A stretch of DNA of 64,000 nt from Tritrichomonas musculus (lineage: Eukaryota; Parabasalia; Tritrichomonadida; Tritrichomonadidae): contig JAPFFF010000068.1 of the NCBI GenBank assembly GCA_039105265.1, positions 124,001 through 188,000 on the forward strand, given 5' to 3'. A program made the position numbers and the translations under genes. Below the pieces are notes generated by a model. That model saw only the letters and a list, made by a program, of their open reading frames with translations. It was not told where the DNA came from and ran no database searches. Positions 53,957-63,924 of the stretch are shown one piece after another (the first letter of the stretch is position 1; every line of letters starts with the position of its first letter).

Positions 53957-56032
53957 ATGTCTACTAAGCGAGCTGACAGAACAGAAATCAAAAAAATGAT
54001 AAGAGAACAAATAAAAGATATGAATTACCGTAGAATGTTGCTATATATGTATGAACAAGCAAATATTGACCAAGACATTATATGGAATATCATTGAATGC
54101 CTTGATAACCCTAAAAAATATCGAAGTGATATAATCAATAGAATTGAAGAACTGAAAAATTCCTTTATGATAGCCAAACAAAGTACACCAAAACAAAAAG
54201 AAAAATTAACAAATATGTTGATTGATGGTACAAAGGACTTTAATAAACTAGATGATAAAATTAAGAAACCAACTGTAACTATTCCTTTACTAGTATCACC
54301 ACCAAAGTTAGAAAGCTATTTAGAAGAAGAGGAGGAACCGGAAGCAGATCAACATTATTATAGAAACAGATATAATGATGATTTAAACACACTTACTGAG
54401 ATAATTGAACTAAAAAAAGATGTATCAGATTCACTTCTTTTATACTACAGAATTGCTGATGACCCTGAAAAATACCCTATCTTCAACAAAAAAGATACAA
54501 AGCAAATTAGGTCTCTTGTAGAATCTTTGACGAAGAACCTTGATTCTTATAATAGAAACTCTGACAAAATTATATCAGATGTTGAGGCTTTGATGAAATT
54601 CGAAAATCAAAGAAGGCAAACCAATATAGAAACAATGAGTAAGATTGCTGATTCACCATGTACTCCAAACATGAACAAAGAAGAAAAAGAAAGGTTGTTA
54701 CAAATATATAAAAGTTCTTCTGCTGTAGATGCTGCACAGCTTCGTAAATTTGGTTTGTTGAATGACGATTTCACAGAAGAAAATCTGTATAATTATTACG
54801 ATCGTGCTTGCTCGCCAAAAGACGATTCTGATACCAGAGTAAGAAAGCTTGTTCTACAGTTGCATGCTGCTATTCGTGAGACAAACATTTTTGATAAAAC
54901 TACAGAACCCAAAAACAAAAAGCAACTGAAACAATTATTAAAGTATATTTCTGAGAATGGAGATCGAGAAATTCTTTACAATATGAATAGCGATGACAAT
55001 GAAAATGAATATTTATTCGATCATAAAACAATGTCAAGAGAAGAAGTTACTGTTAATAGTGATGGAGAAATTGAAGATGAGGATGAAGTTAATGATCTTA
55101 ATACATCTTTAGCAACGTACAGAGCTCCACGTAAAGAAAGAAGAACATTAGAAGATCAAGAAGTAACCTTTGCTGATAGCGCTGCTAAAAGATTCAAACC
55201 ATATGGAGAATTTACTCATGAAAACACTTATATGCCCGACAAGGACTTTACAGAAGATTTGTTGAAGAAACCTACAAGAACTGTTGGTAAAAGAAAAAAT
55301 AGAGATGCTAAAGATATACCTGATAAACTTAAAAAGTCTTTCAAAATAGCCAAATTGTCAGGTGAAGGAGATGTTTCCTTTTACAATCAGCAATTGTTAG
55401 ACATCATCATCAACGGTAATTTCCGTATCAAGTACATACCGAATGCAGCCACACGAGATTTAGCACAAGAATATGCTTATAATCATGTTGACGATTCTGG
55501 ACAACCTCGCTACAGGCTTCTTCCACCAAACGCAAAAGATCCTAACGGTGTTGCCATTACAGATTTGAACGGAGACCTAGTTGATGATATTGTTCTTGTA
55601 GATAAACGTGGAGTACCAAGAATCGTTAATGGCTATAAGATTGTTCGTGCTAGTCCGTATAAGAAAGTATGGAAATCACAATACAAATCACGTGAAGCTA
55701 GAAAAGAAACACCATTTAATGTTTGGCTAGCAGCACAATTTCAAAAGTCTATTGACAATGTTGATTGGGCCAAAGGTGAATATAAACTTAAAGAAACAGA
55801 AGAAATGCAAAAGTATACAGATCATTATACAAAATTGGGCTTAGGAAAGCCAAGAATAAGCAAAAGATTGTCTCCTAGTTCGTATTGGGCATCTATTTTT
55901 TCTTATCTTTGGAAGTTCTTTTGGGAAGTAGCGTATCCAGAATACAAATCTGTAATAAGACTTCTTAACTATTTAGGAGTTCTAACGCTATGTACATTAT
56001 TGTTGTTGATTTTAGTGTCAAGAGAGAGATAG
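53957..56032 (+). CDS. large membrane-tailed protein, possible virion protein
   Basis: This 691-residue protein has a charged helical N-terminal two thirds. A folded region near 470-620 contains ITDLNGDLVDDIVLVDKRG, which resembles an Asp/Asn metal-binding loop of the FG-GAP type. One hydrophobic helix lies near the C-terminus (LGVLTLCTLLLLILV). A C-terminal anchor suggests membrane association, for example an internal or envelope virion component. The family is not recognised with confidence. Confidence 0.6.
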   Translation: MSTKRADRTEIKKMIREQIKDMNYRRMLLYMYEQANIDQDIIWNIIECLDNPKKYRSDIINRIEELKNSFMIAKQSTPKQKEKLTNMLIDGTKDFNKLDDKIKKPTVTIPLLVSPPKLESYLEEEEEPEADQHYYRNRYNDDLNTLTEIIELKKDVSDSLLLYYRIADDPEKYPIFNKKDTKQIRSLVESLTKNLDSYNRNSDKIISDVEALMKFENQRRQTNIETMSKIADSPCTPNMNKEEKERLLQIYKSSSAVDAAQLRKFGLLNDDFTEENLYNYYDRACSPKDDSDTRVRKLVLQLHAAIRETNIFDKTTEPKNKKQLKQLLKYISENGDREILYNMNSDDNENEYLFDHKTMSREEVTVNSDGEIEDEDEVNDLNTSLATYRAPRKERRTLEDQEVTFADSAAKRFKPYGEFTHENTYMPDKDFTEDLLKKPTRTVGKRKNRDAKDIPDKLKKSFKIAKLSGEGDVSFYNQQLLDIIINGNFRIKYIPNAATRDLAQEYAYNHVDDSGQPRYRLLPPNAKDPNGVAITDLNGDLVDDIVLVDKRGVPRIVNGYKIVRASPYKKVWKSQYKSREARKETPFNVWLAAQFQKSIDNVDWAKGEYKLKETEEMQKYTDHYTKLGLGKPRISKRLSPSSYWASIFSYLWKFFWEVAYPEYKSVIRLLNYLGVLTLCTLLLLILVSRER

Positions 56033-56457
56033 AAACAAAAGATTTTGGAGGTAAACTTCTAACATACCCTGCTTGGGCAAACTACAAACGAGATCACAAA
56101 GCAGCTTATAACGAAAGAGCAGGACCAAAAGTTGTAAAAATAGGAACAGATTACATAGATCCTATCATAGATATCAAGACGGGTGAAATTAAAGTAGAAA
56201 ATCTTGAAAAGAGTAATAAAACTCATGCTGCTTTCATTAGACTTATAGAAAGATTGTTCCTATTAGTTTTCGTAGAAATACTCATGTTAGGAGAGAAGCC
56301 TGGACAAGAAGCTATACAAGATCTTATACAAGAACAAGTTCTGTCTTCAACACCAAAAGAACTTAAAGAGAACAGGTGGTACTATAAGTCAATATATGGT
56401 AGTAATATTATCAGCTGTTATAATCTTCGAACTAGTAATATTGTAGTCTGTGTATAA
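55990..56457 (+). CDS. ORF downstream of the membrane-tailed protein
   Basis: This 155-residue ORF overlaps the previous gene by 43 bases. Its centre (LLTYPAWANYKRDHKAAYNE, then IERLFLLVFVEILML) looks coding and includes a hydrophobic segment. Its last part lies over the end of the fibre-like gene on the opposite strand, at the proposed boundary between regions B and C, so the far end is uncertain. Confidence 0.4.
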   Translation: MYIIVVDFSVKREIETKDFGGKLLTYPAWANYKRDHKAAYNERAGPKVVKIGTDYIDPIIDIKTGEIKVENLEKSNKTHAAFIRLIERLFLLVFVEILMLGEKPGQEAIQDLIQEQVLSSTPKELKENRWYYKSIYGSNIISCYNLRTSNIVVCV

Positions 56458-59400
56458 GGTAGTAGCTGCATTAGGATTTGGTGATATTTCATAAAACTGT
56501 TGGTCTATTATGTACTTAAATGCATTAGTTGATGAATCCCAATTAATCTCATCAATCGGGTCTGTATAATCCTTCCTCAAATATAATTTTATGTCTCTGG
56601 TTTCACCAACATCTAAGCAAAAGCCCCAATCATAGCTAATTGTCTCAATAGTATCAAGAACAGGTATAACATCAACAAATACCTCTCCATTCTTTTGTGC
56701 ATGGAACCCATCAGGTTTGAATGATAACCTTGTTGCTGTAGAAGACTCACCTACATATATATCTAAATATATCTTTTCAACCAAATCAGTTCTAATTCCT
56801 TCAGTACTATCCATCGATATGTATAGAAGAACAGTGCCATAATAACCAGGATGTAATGAGTTTGATAAGCCATCAGTTAGGTGGTTCTCATATGCACATG
56901 TCATATTCCATTCACTACCATCTTTAATAGTTCCATCTTTCATTTCTAGTTTAAATTCATTTTTGTAGTTCTTTAATAGTGAATGCATTAAACCATTTCC
57001 TTCATTAGTAATTATTGCTTCATGCATGTCTGTTTGTTTGACTGTTATCCAACAACCATAACAACTATTGGCTTTCTTAGTAGGTCGAATATTCCATTTA
57101 TTAATGACTTTCCCATTAAGATGACCTTTCGCATTATCTCCTGACCAATACCCCTTATTCTCAAGACTTTTATCAGTATTCCATTGTAGGTTCCATGTAT
57201 TGCCAAAACAATGTTCCTTGAAGACAAAGTTTAATTTATCAGGTATTTCATAGTTATCAGGTACTTCATATACCATCTTATAATATTCGTCCTCTCCTAT
57301 TTTTTCTTCTGTGATGATAGATGGTTTATAAAAGTAGTGAACATCGCTTTTATGGAGTTTTAATGCATTTTCAGCTTCAATTATAGAACATTTTATTGCC
57401 TTATCTGTTTTTAATGCCGTCGGTTCATATTCATTCATAATACTTAGTTCTCCATTTAAATATAAAGTATAAGGGTGAAAAGGTAGACTTTTGTCGAATG
57501 CTATATAATACCTATCATCTGTTGATGAGTTATCATTGATAGTACAATAATCATTCTCTTTATTGTAGGTAATAACTGGACAAACTATTTTACCATTTCT
57601 GGATGTTATATAGAACTCTTTTATGTACCTACCTCTCTCATCATATATTACATTCTTTCTTAATACTATCTTGAAGATAGGCTTATTCGAATTTAAAAAG
57701 GCTTGTTTTTGTAAATCGGGTACAAAGATGCCTAATAGGTTGCATTCGATATCATTAATAGTATTAGATAAAGAGTATACATCCTTATTAGTAATAACAA
57801 ATTCAGGTATACCTGTTTCTAAAACAAAATTAGGGTCAGTTGTAGGAGTAGTGGGCGTTGTGCTTATCTTTCCATTTATTACTTTATAATCAACTAATGC
57901 TGAATTAATTTGTTTTCTAAATGTTTCTAATAACTCATCATCAGGTTCAATCACTATTATATTTCCATCAGGGTCAACAATTTCATCATTCTCTAATAAC
58001 TGTGCACCATTTCCAACTACCTTATTATATATCCAATCTAATCCATCAAAGAATAGACTAAAAATCGGGAAAATAACATACTCAACTGCAAGAACTCCAA
58101 TAGTAACCAAGGCTGCACCCATGATGAAAGCTATTATTGTAATCCTCACCATATGAGGACAATTTTCCCAAAATGTTCCTTTTCCATCACTATCCTCACC
58201 TGTAAAGAATAAAAAGGTATTTATACCAAACTTTTTAACTCCTTGCCATATTGTAGTAAATATAGTTTTCATCTTACTCCATACATTAGACCAAAATATT
58301 GGAAAAGAGGTATATGCTACTTCATATATTTCATATCCTTTGCTCAATAATGCATCAACTGTTTCGCTCGATGGTAATAATTCACTAAATCGGTCAACAA
58401 GTTCATCAATATTATGGTCTATCTTACCAATATAATCACCTTTATTCTTTTCATAGTTTATTATCTTAACAATAACCTCTTTTGTACCATTAAACCCCTT
58501 AAATAATAAATATGGTATTTCACTATTCCATAAAAAGTAGACGACATTATATATAACCTTTAATGTATTAGTTAACGCATAATCTATTACCTGATAAGAT
58601 AAAATGAAAGGTGCAACATTTATTACAACCATCGTTCCAATAATATTTACTAGCAGTTTTTGTAGTATTGCTGATGTTTGTTTACCTAATGTTATTATTT
58701 TTTTCACTGTTACATGTACTGGTTCATTAGGTTTGATACGTGACTTTATAGTACTCTTTATTTTTTCAAATGCCTCAGACAATTCATCACCAGATGGAAA
58801 ATAGAAGGTGTCACTACCATCTCCAATAATTTGAATTTGGTCAGCAGCAGGTGGTGGATTAGGTTCTGGTTCTGGTGTAGGGTCTGGTGAAGGCTCTGGT
58901 GATTCCTCTACTATCTCTATTTTAACAGGTCTTATTTCTGGTTCATTAGTTGTTTCATTAATTAGGCATATATATGGTGTTGTACCAAATGCTTCTAATA
59001 GGTCAGTGTATACGATAGTATCACTATTGAGTTGATTTAATAATTCATTGATATTGTCATTTGTCGTGTTTGTTTGCTCAACAAATTCTTTAAAAGTGTT
59101 TATCTTCTTAGGCTTAATATCATATATGGTTTCATTCGTAGTTGTGTTTGTTTCTTTTTCAACAACTTTAATAGGTTCTATTGCTGAAAAATCTATTGCT
59201 GTTTTGTTAATCCATTTAGATATGTTATTATTATTTAGACTGATATTAGAGATAATATTATTTAAGCTTGTTAGAGGCTTTTGTTTAACTTCATAAGAGG
59301 TTGTTTTTGTTTCCTCATCTGTTTTTTCTTCTATGACCGAGAGATTATCTAATTGGGTAAAATCGATACCTGTTGTTTTAGTATTTTCTAATTTTGTCAA

Positions 59401-60339
59401 CCATTTCTGAAGATTATCATTGCTTGCATTTAACTGTGTTATTAAGTCTGTGAAGGTATCTACATGCTTATCTTCAAGCTTATATGTTATTACGGTTTCA
59501 TCCCAAGGACCTGTACTCGTTTCATCTAGTTCCCCAGGATGATGTATTATTTTTGTTTCTTCTTTCCAGCATGATAGGTTTAGTTTTTTCTCAACAATTA
59601 AGATTTCAATTAAACATAATGCTAATTTTTCGAATTCTTTAGTAAATTGTTTATATGTCTTTATTGGCACTTGGTCTTGTTCAAAATATCCATCGCCGAT
59701 TCTTTTGATAATTGTTGCTATGTCTGTATATGATGTATCAATGAGTTCAGTACCTAGAAATTCTTCTACATTAAATCCATCTATTTTATCCATAGTATCA
59801 AATATATAGTCAACAACATTTTTCAAACCATCATAATTATTATTTAATGCTGCTACTAATTTGTTGTATGTACCAACATCAAGAGTTTGCTCTTTAACCT
59901 CATTAACGAAAATTGTTAATTTCGCATCAGGTGCTACTACTGATGCACCCATAACATCAATTATATCCGTCTTCATTTTATTCAAGTATGTCTGTAAATT
60001 AGTAGTACTTGTTGAAATACGTTCATATAGCTTCTTTAATGATGCTGCATAGTTCATCTCTTTTAATGTACCATCTGGGTTCCATGTAGTAATACCTTGT
60101 CCTTCCATAATATTTAGGTTACAAAATCCATCTAATCCTCCTTGCTTATCTAAATAATCACCAACTATCTTTTTATCTATTTCTGCTTTATTGTATAAAC
60201 AGCTAAATGTTGGATAATCATCTGGGTCTCCATTTCTTATGATATCTATGTTGTTTTCATCATTAACTCCTATCTCTATATTTTTGTCTTTTAGCTTCTC
60301 TGTTTCTCCTGATAACAAAGAATAAACTTTAATTGACAT
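56389..60339 (-). CDS. large fibre-like structural protein 3
   Basis: The start is taken at MSIKVYSLLSGETEK (60339), giving 1316 residues; an upstream in-frame ATG lies in the opposite gene. The first 470 residues form repeated coiled-coil units (TDLITQLNASNDNLQKW and similar). A Pro/Glu linker (PEPSPDPTPEPEPNPPP) lies near 480. Several hydrophobic segments follow near 565-760, so membrane contact is possible. The last 420 residues match the N-terminal module of the Element A fibre: LRKNV, KEHCFGN-W, DPIDEINWD, SPNPNAATTLYTDYN. The same module therefore sits at opposite ends in the two proteins. Confidence 0.65.
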   Translation of the reverse strand: MSIKVYSLLSGETEKLKDKNIEIGVNDENNIDIIRNGDPDDYPTFSCLYNKAEIDKKIVGDYLDKQGGLDGFCNLNIMEGQGITTWNPDGTLKEMNYAASLKKLYERISTSTTNLQTYLNKMKTDIIDVMGASVVAPDAKLTIFVNEVKEQTLDVGTYNKLVAALNNNYDGLKNVVDYIFDTMDKIDGFNVEEFLGTELIDTSYTDIATIIKRIGDGYFEQDQVPIKTYKQFTKEFEKLALCLIEILIVEKKLNLSCWKEETKIIHHPGELDETSTGPWDETVITYKLEDKHVDTFTDLITQLNASNDNLQKWLTKLENTKTTGIDFTQLDNLSVIEEKTDEETKTTSYEVKQKPLTSLNNIISNISLNNNNISKWINKTAIDFSAIEPIKVVEKETNTTTNETIYDIKPKKINTFKEFVEQTNTTNDNINELLNQLNSDTIVYTDLLEAFGTTPYICLINETTNEPEIRPVKIEIVEESPEPSPDPTPEPEPNPPPAADQIQIIGDGSDTFYFPSGDELSEAFEKIKSTIKSRIKPNEPVHVTVKKIITLGKQTSAILQKLLVNIIGTMVVINVAPFILSYQVIDYALTNTLKVIYNVVYFLWNSEIPYLLFKGFNGTKEVIVKIINYEKNKGDYIGKIDHNIDELVDRFSELLPSSETVDALLSKGYEIYEVAYTSFPIFWSNVWSKMKTIFTTIWQGVKKFGINTFLFFTGEDSDGKGTFWENCPHMVRITIIAFIMGAALVTIGVLAVEYVIFPIFSLFFDGLDWIYNKVVGNGAQLLENDEIVDPDGNIIVIEPDDELLETFRKQINSALVDYKVINGKISTTPTTPTTDPNFVLETGIPEFVITNKDVYSLSNTINDIECNLLGIFVPDLQKQAFLNSNKPIFKIVLRKNVIYDERGRYIKEFYITSRNGKIVCPVITYNKENDYCTINDNSSTDDRYYIAFDKSLPFHPYTLYLNGELSIMNEYEPTALKTDKAIKCSIIEAENALKLHKSDVHYFYKPSIITEEKIGEDEYYKMVYEVPDNYEIPDKLNFVFKEHCFGNTWNLQWNTDKSLENKGYWSGDNAKGHLNGKVINKWNIRPTKKANSCYGCWITVKQTDMHEAIITNEGNGLMHSLLKNYKNEFKLEMKDGTIKDGSEWNMTCAYENHLTDGLSNSLHPGYYGTVLLYISMDSTEGIRTDLVEKIYLDIYVGESSTATRLSFKPDGFHAQKNGEVFVDVIPVLDTIETISYDWGFCLDVGETRDIKLYLRKDYTDPIDEINWDSSTNAFKYIIDQQFYEISPNPNAATTLYTDYNITSSKIITADNITTIY

Positions 60340-60356
60340 TTTTTGGATATAATAAA
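60340..60356. promoter_or_regulatory. 17-bp divergent promoter with ATATAATAAA
   Basis: CAT-TTTTTGGATATAATAAA-ATG: start codons of the fibre gene (60339) and the 60357 gene are 17 bases apart. The plus side reads ATATAATAAAATG, matching the motif at 53943-53956. Confidence 0.5.
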
Positions 60357-61067
60357 ATGTTAGTATCAGTACAGAGTACAAATGCTGATGAATATAATAA
60401 GGTATCTATCAATTTAGATATACCTTGGAAGTGTAAATATGTCAAGTATTATGTATCTTCAATTAGTACCTTGAGTAATATTCTGTTAACCAATGGTGAA
60501 GATTATATTGAGATGTCAAGTGATTCAATACCTATTAAAGCCTATTTTCGAACTCCTAAATTTTCTTATACAATCAAAGAATTACAATCGGTATTAAATT
60601 TAATGTCTTGGTTTCAATGGGAGTATAAACAAGAAACAAGAACATTTCAATTAAAAACCACAATGAAGACTACCATTACGTCTTTAACTCATCGAGCCGC
60701 ATTAGTAACTGGTCTTTATAATACTCCATTGCCTTTAGAGTTACCTGCTAATACAACCTATATAATAAAAGATATACCAATATTAAATCATACTAAGTTG
60801 TATTTAGTATCATTACAAGGTAATGCCATATACTCCAATATAGGTGAACAACAATATACACCATCAGTTATTGGTAGTATAAATACCTTCACCTTAGATA
60901 ATAAACCACTTATATATGATTTCGAAACTGAAAGTAAACCATTAAAAATAAAAACATATACAGATTCATTAAAATTTTTAGAATTAAGTTTAGTAGATTT
61001 CCAATATCAGCCGATATTGTTAAAAAGTCCTTTGTTCATTACGATTAAAATTAAACCATCTACGTAA
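60357..61067 (+). CDS. beta-rich possible capsid or penton protein
   Basis: From the ATG at 60357 the product has 236 residues (MLVSVQSTNADEYNKV). Alternating hydrophobic residues throughout suggest a beta-sandwich (KYVKYYVSSISTLSNILL, TTYIIKDIPILNH). No helix-rich region or enzyme motif is visible. Size and fold type would fit a single jelly-roll minor capsid (penton) protein, but no signature proves it. It is tail-to-tail with the polymerase gene (8-base overlap). Confidence 0.5.
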   Translation: MLVSVQSTNADEYNKVSINLDIPWKCKYVKYYVSSISTLSNILLTNGEDYIEMSSDSIPIKAYFRTPKFSYTIKELQSVLNLMSWFQWEYKQETRTFQLKTTMKTTITSLTHRAALVTGLYNTPLPLELPANTTYIIKDIPILNHTKLYLVSLQGNAIYSNIGEQQYTPSVIGSINTFTLDNKPLIYDFETESKPLKIKTYTDSLKFLELSLVDFQYQPILLKSPLFITIKIKPST

Positions 61068-63924
61068 ACTGAAGAGTACGTGAGAATTGAGGTAGGTTGG
61101 TTTGTTGAAATGTCTTTGACTTCCTGAATGCATTCGAACCATCCAACAAATCAAATGTCATGCTTTCTCCTTTGTACATCCTTTCATAGAGTTCTTCAAC
61201 TGAGATACCCATCCTTTTGCACTTGTTGAGAATAACTTGTTTTGGAATTCCTTTAAGTCTAATATGGTATCCTTCATTTCCTTGTTCATCAACCAAGATA
61301 TCGAGGTAGCTCTTTTTACCAAGTGCAATGAGTTTTCTTGAGTGTATTTCCCCTTGACTACCTTCGAACTCATCGAAGTCATTATGGAACTGACACATAT
61401 TTTTACCAATAAGAGGTTGATGATACTTGAACTGGAATAAGTCAGCTATCCTTGGCACGTCATTTTCCATAACGTGACAAGAATCAGTGTCCTGGTAGTA
61501 GATAGGTATACCTGCTTGCTCAGCTGTAGCCATAACCCTGTTCATTAAGTGCTTACTCCAAGAGAGAACGCTTGCACCAAATTGAGGTAGGTTGAAATGG
61601 TCATTAATTGGTTTCAACTTCTTGACATAGCACTTATCAATATTAGCATCTTCAACAACCTCCTTGACAAAGTTGTAGTTCCGCCAGAGATACTTGTATA
61701 GTTGGCTTTTTGGTACTGTCTTTGTTTCAGTCTTAGTTGCTTTTAATATTGACTTGCCATATATGGAGTTGAGGAGGAGCTTTATTGTTTGTTCAAGAGG
61801 GTTCTTTTGCTTTTTATAACTTGCCCTGAGATTAAAGAGCTTCTCAATGAACTCATTGATTTTCTTGTTAAATCCTTCATCAAAGTAATAGCCACGTATT
61901 AACTCATATTCAACATCATTAAATTCGAACAAGTCCATAAGACCTACTTTATCGATATAATAATGGTCAACAAGGAAATTGCCGAATATTTTACTACCTG
62001 CTTCATTCCTTGTAAATACTTGTCCAAATTTATATGGCTCTTTTGATTTACATTCGAGTTTCTTGATGTTGACTTCGATAAAGAATGTATCATATTGCAT
62101 AAGTTGTTCATGGGTAGTACCTTGTGGTATTACTTTAGGTCTTCCTTTCGGTATACCATCCATGACATACATTGCAGATGGATATAAGCTAACTGCATCA
62201 AAGTCTTGTATCCTTCCTTCGATGTATTGCTTTTCATTACCTGCTGTCATTGTTCGTCCACCTGAAACACATCGTTGAATGAAGTCTTGACACTTACCTG
62301 ATAGTTCATAACATCCATCAAAACAACCATATTTTTTTGCAAAGCAATATCCAATAGCACTGATAGATATAAAATCATGAACACCATACATATCTGTCTT
62401 TGTTTCTTTAAAGACTTCTCCGAGGTCTCTATTAAATTTTTCCATTCCCTTCATCAAAACAATACAATCCTTGAAACAATAGAAGATGGCATATTTAATG
62501 ATGTCGATTTTGTCATCATTATAACAATTTGCTATTTTTGCATTTTCGATAATCTGCTTGCAGTTTGCATCAAGTTGTTCTTTCGATAACTTGTCTTGGT
62601 TTTCATCGATGTATTGCTGTTGGAACTCAGTAGCATCAACAATTCTTCTTTGTATGTTCTCTTGTGTATATAGCTTATATGCCATGACTTCCTTGTGAAC
62701 ATTGAGGTTGAACATTGTAGCAAATTTACTTAATGCTTGTGGTATTATACTGTATGAGTTCCTGAATGTTAATCTTTTTTTGACTTTCCTTGTACCTTCT
62801 TCGAATAATGTCATGATGATTTGAAGTACAGTACCACTTCGTTCTGTTATCTGTGTATCCCATCCAGGTGTGTTAATGAAAAAGCATGCATCATACTTGA
62901 GGTTGTGAAAATATGTTAATGAACCACTCCATAAATAATTCAAGAGCTTCTGTCCACAATCTTCACCTTGAATAGATATTTTATGTATGTTGGCACCATC
63001 TCGAAAGATAGTACAATTGAGATATGGTATATGTGGACTGACTGTAGAGTTTGTTTCGAAGTCGCTATAATAAATCCTTGACCATGTATTTTGTTTCTTC
63101 TTGTTATTATCAATGAGTCTTGTACATTGTTCTGCATTATATTCGAGACTTGTATAATCTTTCACATGGTCATATTCAGTTGTGTTGATGATATCCAATT
63201 CACATGCTTTTATTTCTTCGAATAGATGTAGTTCAAACATCTTTTGGAAAAAGGTTATTGGTTTGATTCCTTCATAATTATATTCTTTTATACTTTTTTC
63301 ATTTCGTAATTTATATATCTTACATCTTTTTTCAAAAGGAATATGTGCCAATGTTTTATCAAGTTCTTCATAGTGTTGAAGGTAGAATAATGTACAAGGT
63401 ATGTTCCTGTTGAGCATATAATGGTCTTTGAACAATATCAGTTTAACTTCTCTTTTAAAATCAACAGACCATTTTTTCTTTCTGGTGTTGATTCTTGTTT
63501 CATACTTGTATTTATCAGGTTGTTCAACAACTCTAATGATGCTAAAATTGCACTTGAACTTTTGAGCAACATCAATTATCTTGTTATTGGGTATGGTTCT
63601 TGTTTGAACAAAAAATCGTAGGTCATCTATTTCATCATCAGTGAACACACCTGATTGTATACAAGCATATACAAAACAATTATCTCTGTAGTTCTCTTTC
63701 CTTACTTCATGAAAGATTTGATATGCTGATAGGTCTATTGGAGAACGATTGATGTATGGAAAAAAACTACCTTCTGGTGTATTTCGATAGTCTTCATCAA
63801 TTTCGACTTCATCATCATAGATTTCATGAGTATCCATATCTTGCATCTTGGTTCGAAAATGAACACCATCATTTGTTTTGTTCATGTCAATAAATTGTAC
63901 CTCATATCGAACTGGAATGAACAT
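61060..63924 (-). CDS. polB: protein-primed family B DNA polymerase (C)
   Basis: The first ATG in view gives 954 residues, but the frame is open to the window edge, so the true start may lie outside. An OTU-like segment is present: RDNCFVYAC (Cys near 83) and FKDHYML (His near 168). Exonuclease motifs are YYSDFETN (near 288), YFHNLKYD (near 340) and YCFKDC (near 485). Polymerase motifs are DFDAVSLYPSA (near 577), LNSIYGKS (near 720) and YYQDTDSCH (near 810). It is clearly closer to the Element A polymerase than to the one at 48184. The composition is noticeably richer in G and C than that of Element A. Confidence 0.92.
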   Translation of the reverse strand: MFIPVRYEVQFIDMNKTNDGVHFRTKMQDMDTHEIYDDEVEIDEDYRNTPEGSFFPYINRSPIDLSAYQIFHEVRKENYRDNCFVYACIQSGVFTDDEIDDLRFFVQTRTIPNNKIIDVAQKFKCNFSIIRVVEQPDKYKYETRINTRKKKWSVDFKREVKLILFKDHYMLNRNIPCTLFYLQHYEELDKTLAHIPFEKRCKIYKLRNEKSIKEYNYEGIKPITFFQKMFELHLFEEIKACELDIINTTEYDHVKDYTSLEYNAEQCTRLIDNNKKKQNTWSRIYYSDFETNSTVSPHIPYLNCTIFRDGANIHKISIQGEDCGQKLLNYLWSGSLTYFHNLKYDACFFINTPGWDTQITERSGTVLQIIMTLFEEGTRKVKKRLTFRNSYSIIPQALSKFATMFNLNVHKEVMAYKLYTQENIQRRIVDATEFQQQYIDENQDKLSKEQLDANCKQIIENAKIANCYNDDKIDIIKYAIFYCFKDCIVLMKGMEKFNRDLGEVFKETKTDMYGVHDFISISAIGYCFAKKYGCFDGCYELSGKCQDFIQRCVSGGRTMTAGNEKQYIEGRIQDFDAVSLYPSAMYVMDGIPKGRPKVIPQGTTHEQLMQYDTFFIEVNIKKLECKSKEPYKFGQVFTRNEAGSKIFGNFLVDHYYIDKVGLMDLFEFNDVEYELIRGYYFDEGFNKKINEFIEKLFNLRASYKKQKNPLEQTIKLLLNSIYGKSILKATKTETKTVPKSQLYKYLWRNYNFVKEVVEDANIDKCYVKKLKPINDHFNLPQFGASVLSWSKHLMNRVMATAEQAGIPIYYQDTDSCHVMENDVPRIADLFQFKYHQPLIGKNMCQFHNDFDEFEGSQGEIHSRKLIALGKKSYLDILVDEQGNEGYHIRLKGIPKQVILNKCKRMGISVEELYERMYKGESMTFDLLDGSNAFRKSKTFQQTNLPQFSRTLQFT

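Larger units (their letters stand above)
45100..56395. mobile_element. Region B: second Maverick-like element or part
   Basis: Region B holds small unknown genes, a divergent polymerase with an embedded HNH-like motif (48184), a short fibre protein (51735) and a membrane-tailed protein (53957). No integrase, ATPase or capsid protein was recognised here, so it is a partial or mosaic member. Boundaries are approximate. The right one is set near 56.4 kb, where fibre-like sequence of the opposite strand begins abruptly. It looks partly decayed, with about one break. Confidence 0.5.
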
